A DNA stretch of 64,000 nt from Polaribacter ponticola (GTDB lineage Bacteria; Bacteroidota; Bacteroidia; Flavobacteriales; Flavobacteriaceae): positions 1,705,001 through 1,769,000 of the forward strand of contig NZ_JAOSLC020000003.1 in assembly GCF_026191475.2 (NCBI RefSeq), in the 5' to 3' direction. Position numbers and translations under genes: made by a program. The notes under the pieces were generated by a model. The model worked only from the letters and a program-made list of their open reading frames with translations, ran no database searches and was not told the DNA's origin. Positions 1 through 8,709 of this stretch are shown in pieces; position 1 is the first letter of the stretch; every line of letters begins with the position of its first letter.

Positions 1-1
1 C

Positions 2-2407
2 CTAATTCTCCATAGAAAGTAACACCATTCTTAACTCCATAAAAGTAAACGACTTATCTACTTTTTCTTTGAGTTCGGTTAAGTTTTTAAACTCGGTTTC
101 TTCAATTGCTTTAATTATCTTCTTATACTTTTTAATATCTATCAGTTCTAAAATATCTACGTCGCCAGAAGGAATATAACTTGCTAAATGGCTTTCTATT
201 GTACCAACAGTTAAACTACGTTCTTTAGCAATATCTTTTACAGAAAGACCCGATTTAAACAACTCAAATGTAATTTGCTTTGTCGGTTTTTTATCTTCCT
301 TTTTTTGCTTATTTAGTTTATTTATTCCGTTTTCTTTGCAATAAGTATTTATTACTTCTAAAATTTCTTCACCATATTTAGAAACTCTAGTTTTTCCCAT
401 TCCAGTAATTTCTAATAGTTCTTTCTCTGTTCTTGGGAGACTATCACACATAGCATATAAAGTTTCTTGGGTAAATATTTGAAAAGCAGGTATACTCGCT
501 GCAACTCTAATTTCGTCTCTTAATTCTCTTAATTTTAATGCTAATAAAGGGTCTCTTTTAGAAGATAACTTCTTCTTTTTTGCAGTTGGAGCCGTTTTTT
601 GCAAAACAGCTTTAGCTCTTACTTCTAAATATTCTTGTACTTTAAAACCGTTTGTCATCTTTTGTAATGCAAACAATTTTTCTAACAACTTCTCTTGTAA
701 AGAGTCAAACTGTTTCGAAAAATCTTTTTTTACTGCTTTATTATCTGTAGAAAACTCAATAGCGTTTAAAGGTTTTAGTATATTTCCTTTTGTTTGAGTT
801 ATAAAATAATCTAAAGCTTTTGCAAATCGTTCTTCTATTTGAGAGCTGTTTTCTGGTAAAACATTGTCTTCTGCAATTTGTGCCAATTGATTTTTAAATC
901 CGTTAGAGACTTTCATTAAAGCGACAACTCCATCGTCTTTTATAGTTTGTAAATGATCTATGACATCACCTTTTATACTTGTTCTATTTTTGTAAAAAAC
1001 ATCAATTAAACGAGTTGTTGGATATAAAAAAGGCTGATAATCGAATAATTCTGAAATTAAATTCAGCTGAAAATATTTTTCAGAATCATTTAAAATACTT
1101 TCATCAGGATGATTCTCCTCTACACTTTCATTAAAAACGCTTACAGTTCTGTCATTAATAATTGCGCTACTTGTAATTGGCGTTTTTAAAACCAAACCTT
1201 CTAAAGAAGTACATCTACTTAAAGCCACATATGTTTGCCCATGTGCAAAAGATGCTTCTGCATCTATAATTGCTTTTTCAAAGGTTAAACCTTGACTTTT
1301 ATGAATTGTAATTGCCCAAGCTAATCGTAACGGAATCTGAGAAAAAGAACCAATAACATCTTCTTTAATCTCTTTTGTTTCTTCATTAATGGAGTAATTT
1401 ACATTATCCCAAGTTTCTTTTTCGGTAACAATTTCATCTATTTCATTGGCACATTGTACGGTAACATTTTCTGTAGAAACGTCTGTTACAATACCAATTT
1501 TACCATTATAATATCTTTTATCTGGCGAAGAATCATTTTTGATAAACATAACTTGTGCACCAATCTTTAATTCTAACCTTTCTGAATTCGGAAAAGCATT
1601 TTCATTAAACTTTCCAGAAATATCAGCTTTAAAAAAAGCACTTATTGTTTTTAACTTATTTAGTTCAGAATCGTTAATTAAATTCGCTCTATTATTATGA
1701 GTTGTTAAGGTAATATAGCCATCATCTTTTGTTGGTGAAAAATTAGGATCATACCGTTCATTTAAAATTTTAGCTGAATCTTCTGATAAATTATCATTTC
1801 TAATTTCATTTAAAACTTTAATAAAATTTTCGTTTTTCTGGCGATAAATATGTTTTAACTCTATAGAAACGACGTCTGCTTCTTGGAAAGCTTTACTGCT
1901 AAAAAAGTATACGGTATTATAATGTTGTTGTAATAAACTCCATTCATTTGGCCTAACAACAGGTGCTAATTGTTGCAAATCGCCAATCATTAAAACTTGT
2001 GCGCCACCAAAAACTTTATTCCTGTTTTTATAACGACGCATAACTTGATCTATACCATCTAACAAATCTGCACGAACCATAGAAATTTCATCAATAATTA
2101 CTAAATCTAACGATTTTATAATATCAATTTTTGTCTTAGAAAATTTACGTTGCTGATTTGTATTTGCAATCTGATTTGGTAAAATAGGACCAAAAGGCAT
2201 TTGAAAAAATGAATGAATTGTAACTCCTTTTGCATTAATTGCTGCAACACCTGTTGGTGCAACAATAACCATTCTCTTTAAAGAATCTTTTTTAATTTGA
2301 TGTAAAAAAGTAGTTTTTCCTGTACCTGCTTTTCCTGTAATAAAAAGATTTCTATCAGTCTTTTCTATGAAGTTTAAAGCGAGTTCTAATTCAGGATTTT
2401 TTTGCAT
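2..2407 (-). CDS. PIF1/RecD-like superfamily 1 helicase with HRDC and C-terminal HTH
   Basis: ATP-dependent DNA helicase of the PIF1/RecD-like (SF1B) group, expected to act on DNA in the cytoplasm. Visible from the N-terminus: Walker A GKAGTGKTT near residue 25, Walker B LVIIDEIS near 105, and a UvrD_C_2-type motif TIHKSQG near 370. A HRDC domain follows around 630-700 (it contains the ITGMGKTRVSKYGEEIL stretch), then a C-terminal helix-turn-helix region (SVKDIAKERSLTVGTIESHL) like that of RecQ/HTH_40 proteins. I take ATG 2407 (MQKNPELEL) because the only upstream in-frame start is a TTG. The stop lies at 2-4, so the gene is just complete. Fusing PIF1-like, HRDC and HTH modules is common in Bacteroidota; the cellular role is not established from sequence. 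Confidence 0.9.
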   Translation of the reverse strand: MQKNPELELALNFIEKTDRNLFITGKAGTGKTTFLHQIKKDSLKRMVIVAPTGVAAINAKGVTIHSFFQMPFGPILPNQIANTNQQRKFSKTKIDIIKSLDLVIIDEISMVRADLLDGIDQVMRRYKNRNKVFGGAQVLMIGDLQQLAPVVRPNEWSLLQQHYNTVYFFSSKAFQEADVVSIELKHIYRQKNENFIKVLNEIRNDNLSEDSAKILNERYDPNFSPTKDDGYITLTTHNNRANLINDSELNKLKTISAFFKADISGKFNENAFPNSERLELKIGAQVMFIKNDSSPDKRYYNGKIGIVTDVSTENVTVQCANEIDEIVTEKETWDNVNYSINEETKEIKEDVIGSFSQIPLRLAWAITIHKSQGLTFEKAIIDAEASFAHGQTYVALSRCTSLEGLVLKTPITSSAIINDRTVSVFNESVEENHPDESILNDSEKYFQLNLISELFDYQPFLYPTTRLIDVFYKNRTSIKGDVIDHLQTIKDDGVVALMKVSNGFKNQLAQIAEDNVLPENSSQIEERFAKALDYFITQTKGNILKPLNAIEFSTDNKAVKKDFSKQFDSLQEKLLEKLFALQKMTNGFKVQEYLEVRAKAVLQKTAPTAKKKKLSSKRDPLLALKLRELRDEIRVAASIPAFQIFTQETLYAMCDSLPRTEKELLEITGMGKTRVSKYGEEILEVINTYCKENGINKLNKQKKEDKKPTKQITFELFKSGLSVKDIAKERSLTVGTIESHLASYIPSGDVDILELIDIKKYKKIIKAIEETEFKNLTELKEKVDKSFTFMELRMVLLSMEN

Positions 2408-2454
2408 TGTAGCTTTTTGACGCAAGATAATTATTCCTAAAGAATTTTCTTAAA

Positions 2455-3333
2455 TTATTCAGAACCTAATTCCTTTCTTTTTCCAAGTTTCCACATCAAA
2501 ATTCCTCCAGTGATAAACATCCAAATAGAATATACTCCAATTGGAAGCCCCATTTCAACATTATTTAATATTGTAGTTGCAATTACAAATGCTAAAGTTC
2601 CATTTTGAATACCGCTTTCAATCGTAATTGAAATTGCATTTTTCAAGTCTAATTTAAAAAGTTTAGCAGTTAAAAAACCTAATGTCATTGTAAAAATATT
2701 TAGACATAAAGCAACTAAGCCAACCTCTTTCATACCTGTACCAATCATGTTATAATTTGCTGCTAAAACAGCAATAAATACTATAATAAAAATTATTGTA
2801 GAAGCAAGTCGCATTGGTTTTTCCATACGTTTTGCAAAATTAGTTTTGTGTTTACGAATAATCATCCCTAAAGAAATAGGTATAACTGTAATTACCATTA
2901 TTTGTAAAATTGTATCTAAAATTGGTAGTTGAATGGTAATGTTTGTTTCTGATCCAAAATAAGCTAAAGCATAAGACAAAATAAATGGTATTGTTAAAAT
3001 ACTAACAATACTTGAAATTGCTGTTAATGTAACAGAAAGCGCAATATTACCTTTACAAACTTGAGTTATTAAATTACTTGTTGGGCCTCCAGGACAAGTT
3101 GCTAAAATCATTAAACCAACAGCCATTGTAGGATTTAAATTAAAAGCGATTGCCAATAAAAAACCAATAATTGGCAAAAAAATAAGTTGATTTGATAAGC
3201 CAATTAAAACAGCTTTTGGATATTTAACTACTCTTTTAAAATCTGCAGGAATTAAAGTCATTCCCATGCCAAACATAATAATTGCTAAAGAAAGAGGTAA
3301 AAATATTTTACTAATAATTTCTGCTGTAGTCAT
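2455..3333 (-). CDS. bile acid:sodium symporter (BASS) family transporter
   Basis: Integral inner-membrane transporter of the bile acid:Na+ symporter family, about 292 residues with 8-10 hydrophobic segments. Family features are the N-terminal PLSLAIIMFGMGM segment, the central ATCPGGPTSNLIT stretch (the conserved small-residue and polar motif) and, near the C-terminus, ITIESGIQNGTLA, which matches the second sodium-site region. In bacteria this family carries organic anions, and the substrate here cannot be told. Start ATG 3333 (MTTAEIISK) is preferred over an upstream TTG. It follows the DUF2200 gene by 21 bases on the same strand, so the two may be co-transcribed. Confidence 0.88.
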   Translation of the reverse strand: MTTAEIISKIFLPLSLAIIMFGMGMTLIPADFKRVVKYPKAVLIGLSNQLIFLPIIGFLLAIAFNLNPTMAVGLMILATCPGGPTSNLITQVCKGNIALSVTLTAISSIVSILTIPFILSYALAYFGSETNITIQLPILDTILQIMVITVIPISLGMIIRKHKTNFAKRMEKPMRLASTIIFIIVFIAVLAANYNMIGTGMKEVGLVALCLNIFTMTLGFLTAKLFKLDLKNAISITIESGIQNGTLAFVIATTILNNVEMGLPIGVYSIWMFITGGILMWKLGKRKELGSE

Positions 3334-3354
3334 AATTAACAATTATTATATAAG

Positions 3355-3726
3355 TTATGCTGTACGTAAAATCTTTTCCATTTTTCTACCTTTTGCTAAC
3401 TCATCTATTAGCTTTTCCATTTGTCTGCATTGTTTGTACAATTCAAATTCCTCTTCTATTTCTTCAATTCGATAACCGCAAACAACTCCTTTAATCATAT
3501 GTGCATTAGAGTTGATTTTTGCATTCTCAAAAAATGTTTTATAGGTTACTTTTTCTTCAATAAGTGATTGTAATTTATTTTCGTCATAACCCGTAAACCA
3601 TTCTATAACTTTATGAAATTCTTCTCTTGTTCTACCATTTTTTTCTAATCTATTCAAATAAAGTGGATAAATGGTTGCAAAAACCATATTGGCAACTTGT
3701 TCATTTTTTTTGGTAGTAACTTTCAT
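3355..3726 (-). CDS. DUF2200 family protein
   Basis: Small soluble protein of about 123 residues in the DUF2200 family. It shows the characteristic start (VANMVFATIYPLYLNRLEKNGRT) and the later IKGVVCGYRIEEIEEEF segment. The function of the family is unknown. I place the start at ATG 3726 (MKVTTKK) because it fits the family length; extending upstream adds a run of unrelated residues. It lies directly upstream of the BASS transporter on the same strand. The 5' side abuts the structured repeat element at 3791-3947. Confidence 0.8.
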   Translation of the reverse strand: MKVTTKKNEQVANMVFATIYPLYLNRLEKNGRTREEFHKVIEWFTGYDENKLQSLIEEKVTYKTFFENAKINSNAHMIKGVVCGYRIEEIEEEFELYKQCRQMEKLIDELAKGRKMEKILRTA

Positions 3727-3790
3727 TTTATCTAAGTGTTTATGTAGCAATTTACAAAATAATTTGAAACAAAGAGTTTGCAAACAAGTA

Positions 3791-3947
3791 TAGCCCTGAT
3801 TGCAACGTCATCCTTTTTTATAACTTTTTTAATAAAGCGTCATTGCGAGGTACGAAGCAATCTGTTTTTAATTATGAGATTGCTTCGTGAACTCGCAATG
3901 ACGTTTCTTGAAGAAAAAAGATACAGTGAAAAGCAGGAAATAGCTTC
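3791..3947 (+). ncRNA. candidate structured RNA element, copy A (interrupted by a REP palindrome)
   Basis: The element begins TAGCCCTGATTG and ends AAAGCAGGAAATAGCTTC. The ends can pair: AGC 3792-3794 with GCT 3943-3945, and CCTG 3795-3798 with CAGG 3934-3937, leaving AAATA bulged. A second copy lies at 32136-32231, where the inner helix is CCAG/CTGG, a compensatory change. In this copy the loop contains a 66-base REP-like palindrome (3838-3903). I recall similar blocks scattered in flavobacterial intergenic regions. Whether this is a transcribed RNA, and whether it matches a published motif such as Flavo-1, is not determined. Strand is given by the orientation in which both copies share the terminal motif. 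Confidence 0.5.
3838..3903. repeat. REP-like palindromic repeat, copy 1
   Basis: Imperfect inverted repeat with arms CGTCATTGCGAGGTACGAAG and its near complement ending CTCGCAATGACG, separated by an AT-rich loop. Related copies lie at 5324-5402, 31929-31961 and 32066-32122, all intergenic. This resembles the dispersed REP/BIME class seen in many Bacteroidota genomes. This copy sits inside the structured element at 3791-3947. Confidence 0.8.
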
Positions 3948-3978
3948 AAAAAAAATCCCAAGCAAAAAGCTCGGGATT
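3947..3978 (-). terminator. rho-independent terminator downstream of odhB
   Basis: Read on the minus strand: ATCCCGAGC, loop TTTTT, GCTTGGGAT, then a run of T. This is a nine-pair stem with one G-U pair, 28 bases after the odhB stop. Confidence 0.8.
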
Positions 3979-4005
3979 TTAACATTTATTTAGCAACATT
4001 GTTAC

Positions 4006-5217
4006 TTACATTTCTAATGCTTTTGAAGGATTACCATCCATCAATAATTCTACAGGATTTTCTAGAGCTTCTTTAACAGCTACTAAGAAACCTACAGATT
4101 CTCTACCATCTACAATTCTATGGTCGTAAGACAAAGCAACATACATAATTGGTTGTATAACTACTTCACCATTTACTGCCATTGGTCTGTTTACAATGTT
4201 ATGCATTCCTAAAATTCCACTTTGCGGAGGATTTAAAATTGGCGTAGACAACATAGAACCAAATACACCACCATTGGTAATAGTAAAGGTACCACCAGTC
4301 ATTTCATCAATTGTAATTTGCCCATCTCTTGCTCTTAAAGCTAAACGTTTTACTTCAGACTCTACACCTCTAAAAGATAAATCCTCAGCATTTCTAATTA
4401 CAGGAACCATTAAACCTTTTGGTCCAGAAACTGCAATAGAAATATCCTGGAAATCATTCTTAATTTGAAAATCTCCATCAATCATAGAATTTACGTCTGG
4501 ATATAATTTTAAAGCTCTAACAACAGCTAAAGTAAAGAAAGACATAAAACCTAATCCTACACCGTGTTTTGCTTTAAAGTCTTCTTTAAAATCTTTACGT
4601 AAATCGAAAATTGGCTGCATGTTTACCTCGTTAAACGTTGTTAACATTGCCGTTTCACTTTTAACAGCTACTAAACGTTCTGCTACTTTTCTACGTAACA
4701 TAGACATTTTCTTGCGCTCTGTTCCTCTAGAACCATTTGCAGGTTGTGTTCCCATAGATGGTACTGCTTTTACAGCATCATCTTTAGTTATTCTACCGTC
4801 TTTTCCTGTTCCTTTTACAGCAGATGTAGCAATACCTTTTTCTTTTAACACTTTTTTAGCTGCGGGAGAAGCAGTACCAGTTGCGTAAGTTACAGCTTTA
4901 GGAGCCTCTTTTACCTCAACTTTCTTTTCTTCTTTTGGAGCTACTGCTTTTGCTGGACCATCACCTTCTGGTTTTGCAGCTGCAGTGTCTATTAAACAAA
5001 CAACAGCACCAACCTCTACAGCATCACCTTCTTCTGCTTTTAAAGTGATAATTCCACTTTCTTCTGCAGGCAATTCTAAAGTAGCTTTATCTGAATCTAC
5101 TTCTGCAATTGGTTGATCTTTTTCAACGTAGTCTCCATCTTCAACTAACCAAGTTGCTATTTCTACTTCTGTAATTGATTCTCCCGGAGAAGGAACTTTC
5201 ATTTCTAAAACACTCAT
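4006..5217 (-). CDS. odhB: 2-oxoglutarate dehydrogenase E2, dihydrolipoyllysine-residue succinyltransferase
   Basis: E2 core of the 2-oxoglutarate dehydrogenase complex (TCA cycle), transferring the succinyl group from lipoyl-lysine to CoA. The 403-residue protein has an N-terminal lipoyl domain with the modified lysine in DSDKAT (K44). A hinge rich in Ala, Pro, Lys and Glu follows, then a peripheral subunit-binding domain around 115-150 ([13 protein letters not shown]) and the catalytic acyltransferase domain ending in SYDHRIVDG (His366, Asp370). Length is normal for a single-lipoyl E2. The E1 gene lies upstream on the same strand across a 255-base gap holding a REP palindrome; a terminator follows. 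ATG at 5217 fits the family start ([13 protein letters not shown]). Confidence 0.96.
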   Translation of the reverse strand: MSVLEMKVPSPGESITEVEIATWLVEDGDYVEKDQPIAEVDSDKATLELPAEESGIITLKAEEGDAVEVGAVVCLIDTAAAKPEGDGPAKAVAPKEEKKVEVKEAPKAVTYATGTASPAAKKVLKEKGIATSAVKGTGKDGRITKDDAVKAVPSMGTQPANGSRGTERKKMSMLRRKVAERLVAVKSETAMLTTFNEVNMQPIFDLRKDFKEDFKAKHGVGLGFMSFFTLAVVRALKLYPDVNSMIDGDFQIKNDFQDISIAVSGPKGLMVPVIRNAEDLSFRGVESEVKRLALRARDGQITIDEMTGGTFTITNGGVFGSMLSTPILNPPQSGILGMHNIVNRPMAVNGEVVIQPIMYVALSYDHRIVDGRESVGFLVAVKEALENPVELLMDGNPSKALEM

Positions 5218-5323
5218 GGTTTCTCTTTTTTGCGTTTGCTAAAACAATATTAGCTTTTTATTACTTTACTTTTTTATTTTTTGGGCGTTTTAACAGGCTT
5301 TCCACTATATCTTTTTATTTTTT

Positions 5324-5402
5324 GTCATTGCAAAGTTTACTTTTTTGTAAACTGTAGCAATCTCTTACTTAAAACAGATTGCTTTGTACCTCGCAATGAC
5401 GC
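5324..5402. repeat. REP-like palindromic repeat, copy 2 (degenerate)
   Basis: Outer arms GTCATTGC and GCAATGAC, with an inner block ACAGATTGCTTTGTACCTCG related to copy 1. The left half is degenerate. It lies between the E1 and E2 genes of the 2-oxoglutarate dehydrogenase complex and could fold in their shared transcript. Confidence 0.7.
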
Positions 5403-5472
5403 CTATTTATATAGGCCATAAAAAGGTTAAAGCTACAAAAAAGTAGCTGAACTGTGGAAATCCTTAACGCGC

Positions 5473-8208
5473 TTACTCATTATTACTAAAAACACTATCA
5501 ATAACGGCTTTATGACGTTTTTTGAATCGTGTACTAGAACCTGCTGCTGGTACTGCGTAATATTTACGAGAGCGTACATTTAATTTTACTAAATCGAAAC
5601 GCTCTAACATAAAACTCCAAGCTCCCATATTTCTAGGCTCTTCTTGTGCCCAAACGTAGTTTTCTACATTAGGATATCTATCTATTACTTGTTGTAACTT
5701 CTCTATATGTAGAGGAAATAATTGCTCTATTCTAACTAAAGCAACATCATCTCTTTCTAAGTTTTCTCTTTCTTCTAAAAGATCGTAATAAAATTTACCC
5801 ATACAGAAAACTAGTTTCTTTACATTTTTTGGGTTTAGAGTGTCATCTATTACTTCTTGGAATTCTCCAGTAGCTAAATCTTCGATTGAATTTACAGCTT
5901 TTGGATGACGCAACAAACTTTTTGGTGTGAATACAATTAATGGCTTTCTATAATTACGTTTCATTTGTCTACGTAATAAATGATAGAAATTTGCAGGTGT
6001 TGTACAGTTTGCAACCGTCATATTATCTATTGCACATAATTGTAAATAACGTTCTATTCTTGCAGATGAATGCTCAGAACCTTGTCCTTCATAACCATGT
6101 GGTAATAAAACTACAATACCATTTTGCAACTTCCATTTATCTTCTGCTGCAGAAATATATTGATCGAACATTATCTGCGCTCCATTAGAGAAATCTCCAA
6201 ACTGCGCCTCCCAAATAGTTAGTGTATTAGGGTTTGCCATGGCATAACCATAATCGAAACCTAGAACACCATATTCAGACAATAACGAGTTATAAATCGT
6301 CATTTGCCCTTTATTATTAGGATTTGTATTTAATAAGTTAATTCTTTCTTCGGTAACCTCATCTCTTAAAATTGCGTGTCTGTGAGAAAAAGTTCCTCTT
6401 TCTACATCCTGACCAGATATTCTAACATTAAAGCCTTCTTCCATTAAAGAACCATAGGCTAAATTTTCTGCCATTCCCCAATCTAAAGTATTGGTTTCAA
6501 AAGCCATTTTTGCTCTTCCATTTAAAATACGTTCAGCTTTTCTAACAAACTTTACATTTTCTGGAACAGTTGAAACAACTTTCGCAATATTTTTTAATTT
6601 TTCTAAATCGTACTTTGTATCCTCTACAAGTAACATTGTATCTAAATGCTGACGTTCAAAACCTTTCCAAGTAGACTCCATGAACTCTTTAACCTTAGAA
6701 GTTTGTACTTTCTTAGCTTCATCAAATTCTGTTTCCAGCATTTGTTTAAACTCTGTTGTAATCTCATTTAAATAAGAATTATCAATAGAACCTTCAGATA
6801 TTAATTGAGATGCATAAATATCTTTTGGATTTTGATGCTTAGAAATTGCCTTATACAATTTTGGCTGCGTAAAACGAGGTTCATCACCTTCATTATGTCC
6901 ATATTTTCTATAACCTAATAAGTCGATGAAAATATCACTTTTAAATTTCATTCTGTAATTTAAAGCCATTTCCATTGCATGACAAACAGCTTCTGTGTCA
7001 TCTGCATTAACATGCAATACTGGTGATAATGTTACTTTTGCTACATCTGTACAATAGGTACTAGAACGTGCGTCTAAATAATTTGTAGTAAACCCAATTT
7101 GATTATTTACAACAATATGAATTGTTCCTCCAGTTTTATAACCATTTAATTTAGCCATTTGAACTACTTCGTAAGCAATACCCTGACCTGCAATTGCTGC
7201 ATCTCCATGAATTACTATAGGAAGTATTTTACTAGAATCTCCATTATATTTTCTATCAATTTTAGCTCTAGTAATTCCTTCTGCAACAGAAGCTACAGTT
7301 TCTAAATGAGAAGGGTTAGGTACTAAATTCATTTTTATCTCATTACCATCTCTATAAGTTTTACTTAATGTTAAACCTAAATGGTATTTTACATCTCCAT
7401 CGATATCTTCATCTTCAAAATCTTTACCTTCAAATTCGCTAAAAAGATCTCTTACCGGTTTTTTAAAAATATTTACTAATGTGTTTAAACGACCTCTATG
7501 AGCCATTCCCAAAACACATTCTTTTACACCATACTTTTCTGCTGCATCTCTAAGCGCAACACTAATTCCTGGAATTAAAGCTTCTCCTCCTTCTAAAGAG
7601 AAACGCTTTTGACCAACGTACTTAGTTTGTAAAAAACTTTCGAAAGTAACTGCCTGATTTAGTTTTCCTAAAATATATTTTTTTGCTTCAATAGAATATT
7701 TAGGATGATTATCATTCTCATTTAGTTGAGATTGCCACCATTTCAATTTTTCTGGATTACGCATGTACATATATTCTACGCCAATAGAATCGCAATAAAT
7801 ACGTTTTAAATTTTCAACAATAGTAGAAAGTTTAGTTCTACCAAGACCCAATACTTCTCCTGCAGAAAACTCTTTATTTAAATCTTCTTTTGTTAAGCCA
7901 AAATTTTCAATATCTAATGTGGGTTGGTATTGCCTTCTTTCTCTTACAGGATTTGTCTTAGTAAACAAATGCCCGCGTGTTCTATAGCCATTAATTAAAT
8001 CTACAACATGAAATTCTTTACGAACTTCTTGCGGAATTTCCATAGAAACCTCCTCATCTGTTAGAGAATAATTTTCATTAGCTAAATCATATCCTTGAAA
8101 AAAGCTTCTCCAACTTGGTTCTACAGAATCAGGGTTTACTAAATATTGGTCATATAAATCGGCGATAAAGCCAGTATGTGCTGCGTTTAAGAACGAAAAT
8201 TTGTCCAT
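5473..8208 (-). CDS. sucA: 2-oxoglutarate dehydrogenase E1 component
   Basis: Thiamine-diphosphate-dependent decarboxylase of the 2-oxoglutarate dehydrogenase complex, 911 residues from ATG 8208 (MDKFSFLNAAHTGFIADLYD). Upstream in-frame codons are not part of the family. Visible signatures: VLGMAHRGRLNTL (ThDP region), VIHGDAAIAGQG followed by the IHIVVNNQIGFTT stretch (cofactor binding), LLGYRKYGHNEGDEP, and in the C-terminal half LLPHGYEGQGSEHSSAR and WAQEEPRNMGAW. Length is typical. It lies upstream of odhB, the expected partner. Just upstream at 8249-8256 (minus strand) is TATTTTTG, which fits a Bacteroidota -7 box, but the -33 element is weak. Confidence 0.96.
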   Translation of the reverse strand: MDKFSFLNAAHTGFIADLYDQYLVNPDSVEPSWRSFFQGYDLANENYSLTDEEVSMEIPQEVRKEFHVVDLINGYRTRGHLFTKTNPVRERRQYQPTLDIENFGLTKEDLNKEFSAGEVLGLGRTKLSTIVENLKRIYCDSIGVEYMYMRNPEKLKWWQSQLNENDNHPKYSIEAKKYILGKLNQAVTFESFLQTKYVGQKRFSLEGGEALIPGISVALRDAAEKYGVKECVLGMAHRGRLNTLVNIFKKPVRDLFSEFEGKDFEDEDIDGDVKYHLGLTLSKTYRDGNEIKMNLVPNPSHLETVASVAEGITRAKIDRKYNGDSSKILPIVIHGDAAIAGQGIAYEVVQMAKLNGYKTGGTIHIVVNNQIGFTTNYLDARSSTYCTDVAKVTLSPVLHVNADDTEAVCHAMEMALNYRMKFKSDIFIDLLGYRKYGHNEGDEPRFTQPKLYKAISKHQNPKDIYASQLISEGSIDNSYLNEITTEFKQMLETEFDEAKKVQTSKVKEFMESTWKGFERQHLDTMLLVEDTKYDLEKLKNIAKVVSTVPENVKFVRKAERILNGRAKMAFETNTLDWGMAENLAYGSLMEEGFNVRISGQDVERGTFSHRHAILRDEVTEERINLLNTNPNNKGQMTIYNSLLSEYGVLGFDYGYAMANPNTLTIWEAQFGDFSNGAQIMFDQYISAAEDKWKLQNGIVVLLPHGYEGQGSEHSSARIERYLQLCAIDNMTVANCTTPANFYHLLRRQMKRNYRKPLIVFTPKSLLRHPKAVNSIEDLATGEFQEVIDDTLNPKNVKKLVFCMGKFYYDLLEERENLERDDVALVRIEQLFPLHIEKLQQVIDRYPNVENYVWAQEEPRNMGAWSFMLERFDLVKLNVRSRKYYAVPAAGSSTRFKKRHKAVIDSVFSNNE

Positions 8209-8331
8209 ATAATTGGTTGTGCTTTTTTTTGTAAGCTTAGTACTATAACAAAAATACAATATTTACTAATAATGGATAAATAATTTAATGATAATAACAA
8301 TTTAAAATTTTTTGAAAAAAATTAAAAAGTA

Positions 8332-8362
8332 TTTGGCAGTATTATAAAAAGATTTATATTTG
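8332..8362 (+). promoter_or_regulatory. Bacteroidota-type promoter of the tRNA cluster
   Basis: TTTG at 8332-8335 and TATATTTG at 8355-8362 are separated by exactly 19 bases, matching the TTTG-N19-TAnnTTTG consensus of the Bacteroidota primary sigma factor. Transcription should begin a few bases after 8362, about 25 bases before tRNA-Asn. Confidence 0.85.
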
Positions 8363-8392
8363 CACTCGCAAAACACAATATGTGTCGCAAAC

Positions 8393-8466
8393 TCCTCCTT
8401 AGCTCAGTTGGTTAGAGCATCTGACTGTTAATCAGAGGGTCCTAGGTTCGAGTCCTAGAGGGGGAG
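8393..8466 (+). tRNA. tRNA-Asn (GTT)
   Basis: Cloverleaf folds. Acceptor TCCTCCT pairs with AGGGGGA (one G-U), the anticodon stem TCTGA/TCAGA frames loop CTGTTAA (anticodon GTT), and the T arm CTAGG-TTCGAGT-CCTAG is perfect. CCA is not encoded. First gene of a three-tRNA cluster. Confidence 0.95.
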
Positions 8467-8494
8467 CAAAAAAGTTCATTAAAATACAATGACT

Positions 8495-8566
8495 GCGAAA
8501 GTAGCTCAGGGGTAGAGCATCACCTTGCCAAGGTGGGGGTCGCGGGTTCAAATCCCGTCTTTCGCT
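8495..8566 (+). tRNA. tRNA-Gly (GCC)
   Basis: Acceptor GCGAAAG pairs with CTTTCGC. The anticodon loop TTGCCAA gives GCC, and the T arm is CGGG-TTCAAAT-CCCG. CCA is not encoded. Second gene of the cluster, 28 bases after tRNA-Asn. Confidence 0.95.
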
Positions 8567-8587
8567 CTAACTCAAAACAGTACCAAT

Positions 8588-8673
8588 GCTGAAGTGGTGG
8601 AATTGGTAGACACGCTGGACTTAAAATCCAGTGGTCAGTAATGGCCGTATGGGTTCAAGTCCCATCTTCAGTA
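8588..8673 (+). tRNA. tRNA-Leu (TAA)
   Basis: Class II tRNA with a long variable arm (TGGTCAGTAATGGCCGT). Acceptor GCTGAAG pairs with CTTCAGT (terminal G-U), and the anticodon stem CTGGA/TCCAG holds loop CTTAAAA (anticodon TAA). Third and last gene of the cluster. Confidence 0.95.
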
Positions 8674-8675
8674 CT

Positions 8676-8709
8676 AAAACCGTAACATTTATTTGTTACG
8701 GTTTTTTTT
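8676..8709 (+). terminator. terminator after the tRNA cluster
   Basis: AAACCGTAACA, short loop, TGTTACGGTTT followed by a T run. It ends against the stop codon of the convergent EptA-like gene (8708-8710) and may work for both directions. Confidence 0.85.

Noticed and set aside
3778..3993. Plus-strand frame of 71 codons between the DUF2200 gene and odhB
   Set aside because: It runs through the structured element, the REP palindrome and the odhB terminator; composition is not coding-like.
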